From the NCBI RefSeq assembly GCF_000711795.1, contig NZ_JONH01000002.1:372001-436000 (forward strand): 64,000 nt of DNA, given 5' to 3'. The position numbers and the translations under genes are program-made. The notes under the pieces are model-generated. The model was not told where the DNA came from, did not search any database, and worked only from the letters and a program-made list of their open reading frames with translations. Position 1 is the first letter of the stretch, and every line of letters starts with the position of its first letter. Source of the stretch: Vibrio pacinii DSM 19139 (lineage in GTDB: Bacteria; Pseudomonadota; Gammaproteobacteria; Enterobacterales; Vibrionaceae). Shown piece after piece: positions 63,564-64,000 of this stretch.

Positions 63564-64000
63564 TAAGCCTTAATACCAAAGGCTTTTAAACGCCCGGGCA
63601 GAATGTCATCGAGTTTGTCGATTTCATGAGGAAAAACCTCAATGAGATCAAAATTGTGTTGTGCGTATATCGCACGGACAGTCGCTTGTTCCTGTTGGCT
63701 CATTTCACCGTTATCTTTACCCCAATATTGCAAATAGACTTTGCCTGTCGGGAGATAAAAATCACTCAACACATCTGCTTCAATCGGTAGCTGCCTATCG
63801 TAAGCATGAATCACTCCGTTCATATACAACCAATTATCTATCTTGAGTTCACCTAGTGAGCGGACGTAGTGTCCATCGAGAGTACGGTGTTTGGCTTCAA
63901 ACTTCTGCCTAAAGCTTGAAAGGGATTTGTCGGTCGCATGGGCCTGTGCATCTTGACCGGAAAACTCAATGACAGACTGTTTAAGGCGTTTGTTACGGAT
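63560..64000 (-). CDS. Truncated protein with a PD-(D/E)xK-nuclease-like C-terminal region
   Basis: The last 146 residues of a longer protein; the frame is open to the window edge. The pattern RSLGELKIDNWLYMNGVIHA, then DFYLPTGKVYLQYWGK, matches the restriction-endonuclease-like fold found in several helicase-linked and stand-alone nucleases (Glu of GE, Asp of DFYLP). The position that is usually Glu in the xExxG step reads Gln (YLQYWG), which would weaken metal binding. The N-terminal part and the identity of the protein are outside the window, and the fold assignment is by pattern only. Confidence 0.55.
   Translation of the reverse strand: MRNKRLKQSVIEFSGQDAQAHATDKSLSSFRQKFEAKHRTLDGHYVRSLGELKIDNWLYMNGVIHAYDRQLPIEADVLSDFYLPTGKVYLQYWGKDNGEMSQQEQATVRAIYAQHNFDLIEVFPHEIDKLDDILPGRLKAFGIKAY

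Overview
The window reads as ordinary, gene-dense gammaproteobacterial chromosome, and several features point to Vibrio. These are a Qrr quorum-sensing small RNA with a sigma-54 promoter and LuxO-type sites, a maltose/glycogen block in the order malT / malP-malQ-glgB, a DUF368 (PopT) gene close to a PilZ gene, and a CRY-DASH photolyase. From memory, Vibrio cholerae keeps malT, malP, malQ, glgB, a DUF368 gene and the PilZ gene plzD close together at the start of chromosome II. I therefore infer that this is the matching part of the second chromosome of a Vibrio. The species cannot be named from the sequence alone. I saw no rRNA, tRNA, CRISPR array, insertion sequence or phage.

Layout. 1-2.7 kb: the 3'-truncated end of a chemotaxis receptor gene, a DCC-family thiol protein and a yibL-like gene. 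2.7-13.2 kb: the maltodextrin/glycogen block, with malT divergent from malP, malQ and glgB, and CRP-like and MalT-like sites between them. 13.2-22 kb: housekeeping and accessory genes (START-domain protein, arfB, proline iminopeptidase-like hydrolase, pirin, LysE exporter with AraC regulator, ABC exporter, CtlX-like hydrolase). 22-36.2 kb: a complete aerobactin island, comprising the receptor iutA, the synthesis genes iucDCBA, a FhuB/FhuD/FhuC-type importer, an MFS protein (probable siderophore exporter) and a FhuF-type reductase, with three Fur-like boxes at its promoters. 36.3-40 kb: popT, a Qrr sRNA, gltS and a PilZ protein. 40-44.2 kb: small acetyltransferases, a kinase-like protein, an MFS carrier and an oxidoreductase.

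44.2-49.2 kb holds the most unusual block. A LysR regulator diverges from an argininosuccinate-synthase-like PP-loop enzyme, a PF10014-type 2-oxoglutarate/Fe(II) dioxygenase and an EamA exporter. These are followed, after an intrinsic terminator, by an M14 aspartoacylase-like deacylase. I read it as an undescribed pathway that makes, modifies and exports an amino-acid-derived metabolite.

49.3-64 kb: a DUF4382 lipoprotein, an intact EAL phosphodiesterase, zntB with a small MscS protein and a DUF2391 protein, a GlxA/FtrA-type regulator divergent from a rhodanese, a 58-residue His-rich membrane peptide in front of an MFS carrier, overlapping CRY-DASH and iron-sulfur (6-4)-type photolyase genes, a TSUP permease, yccF, and an aminotransferase plus amino-acid-binding protein opposite a LysR regulator. 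A truncated nuclease-fold gene ends the window.
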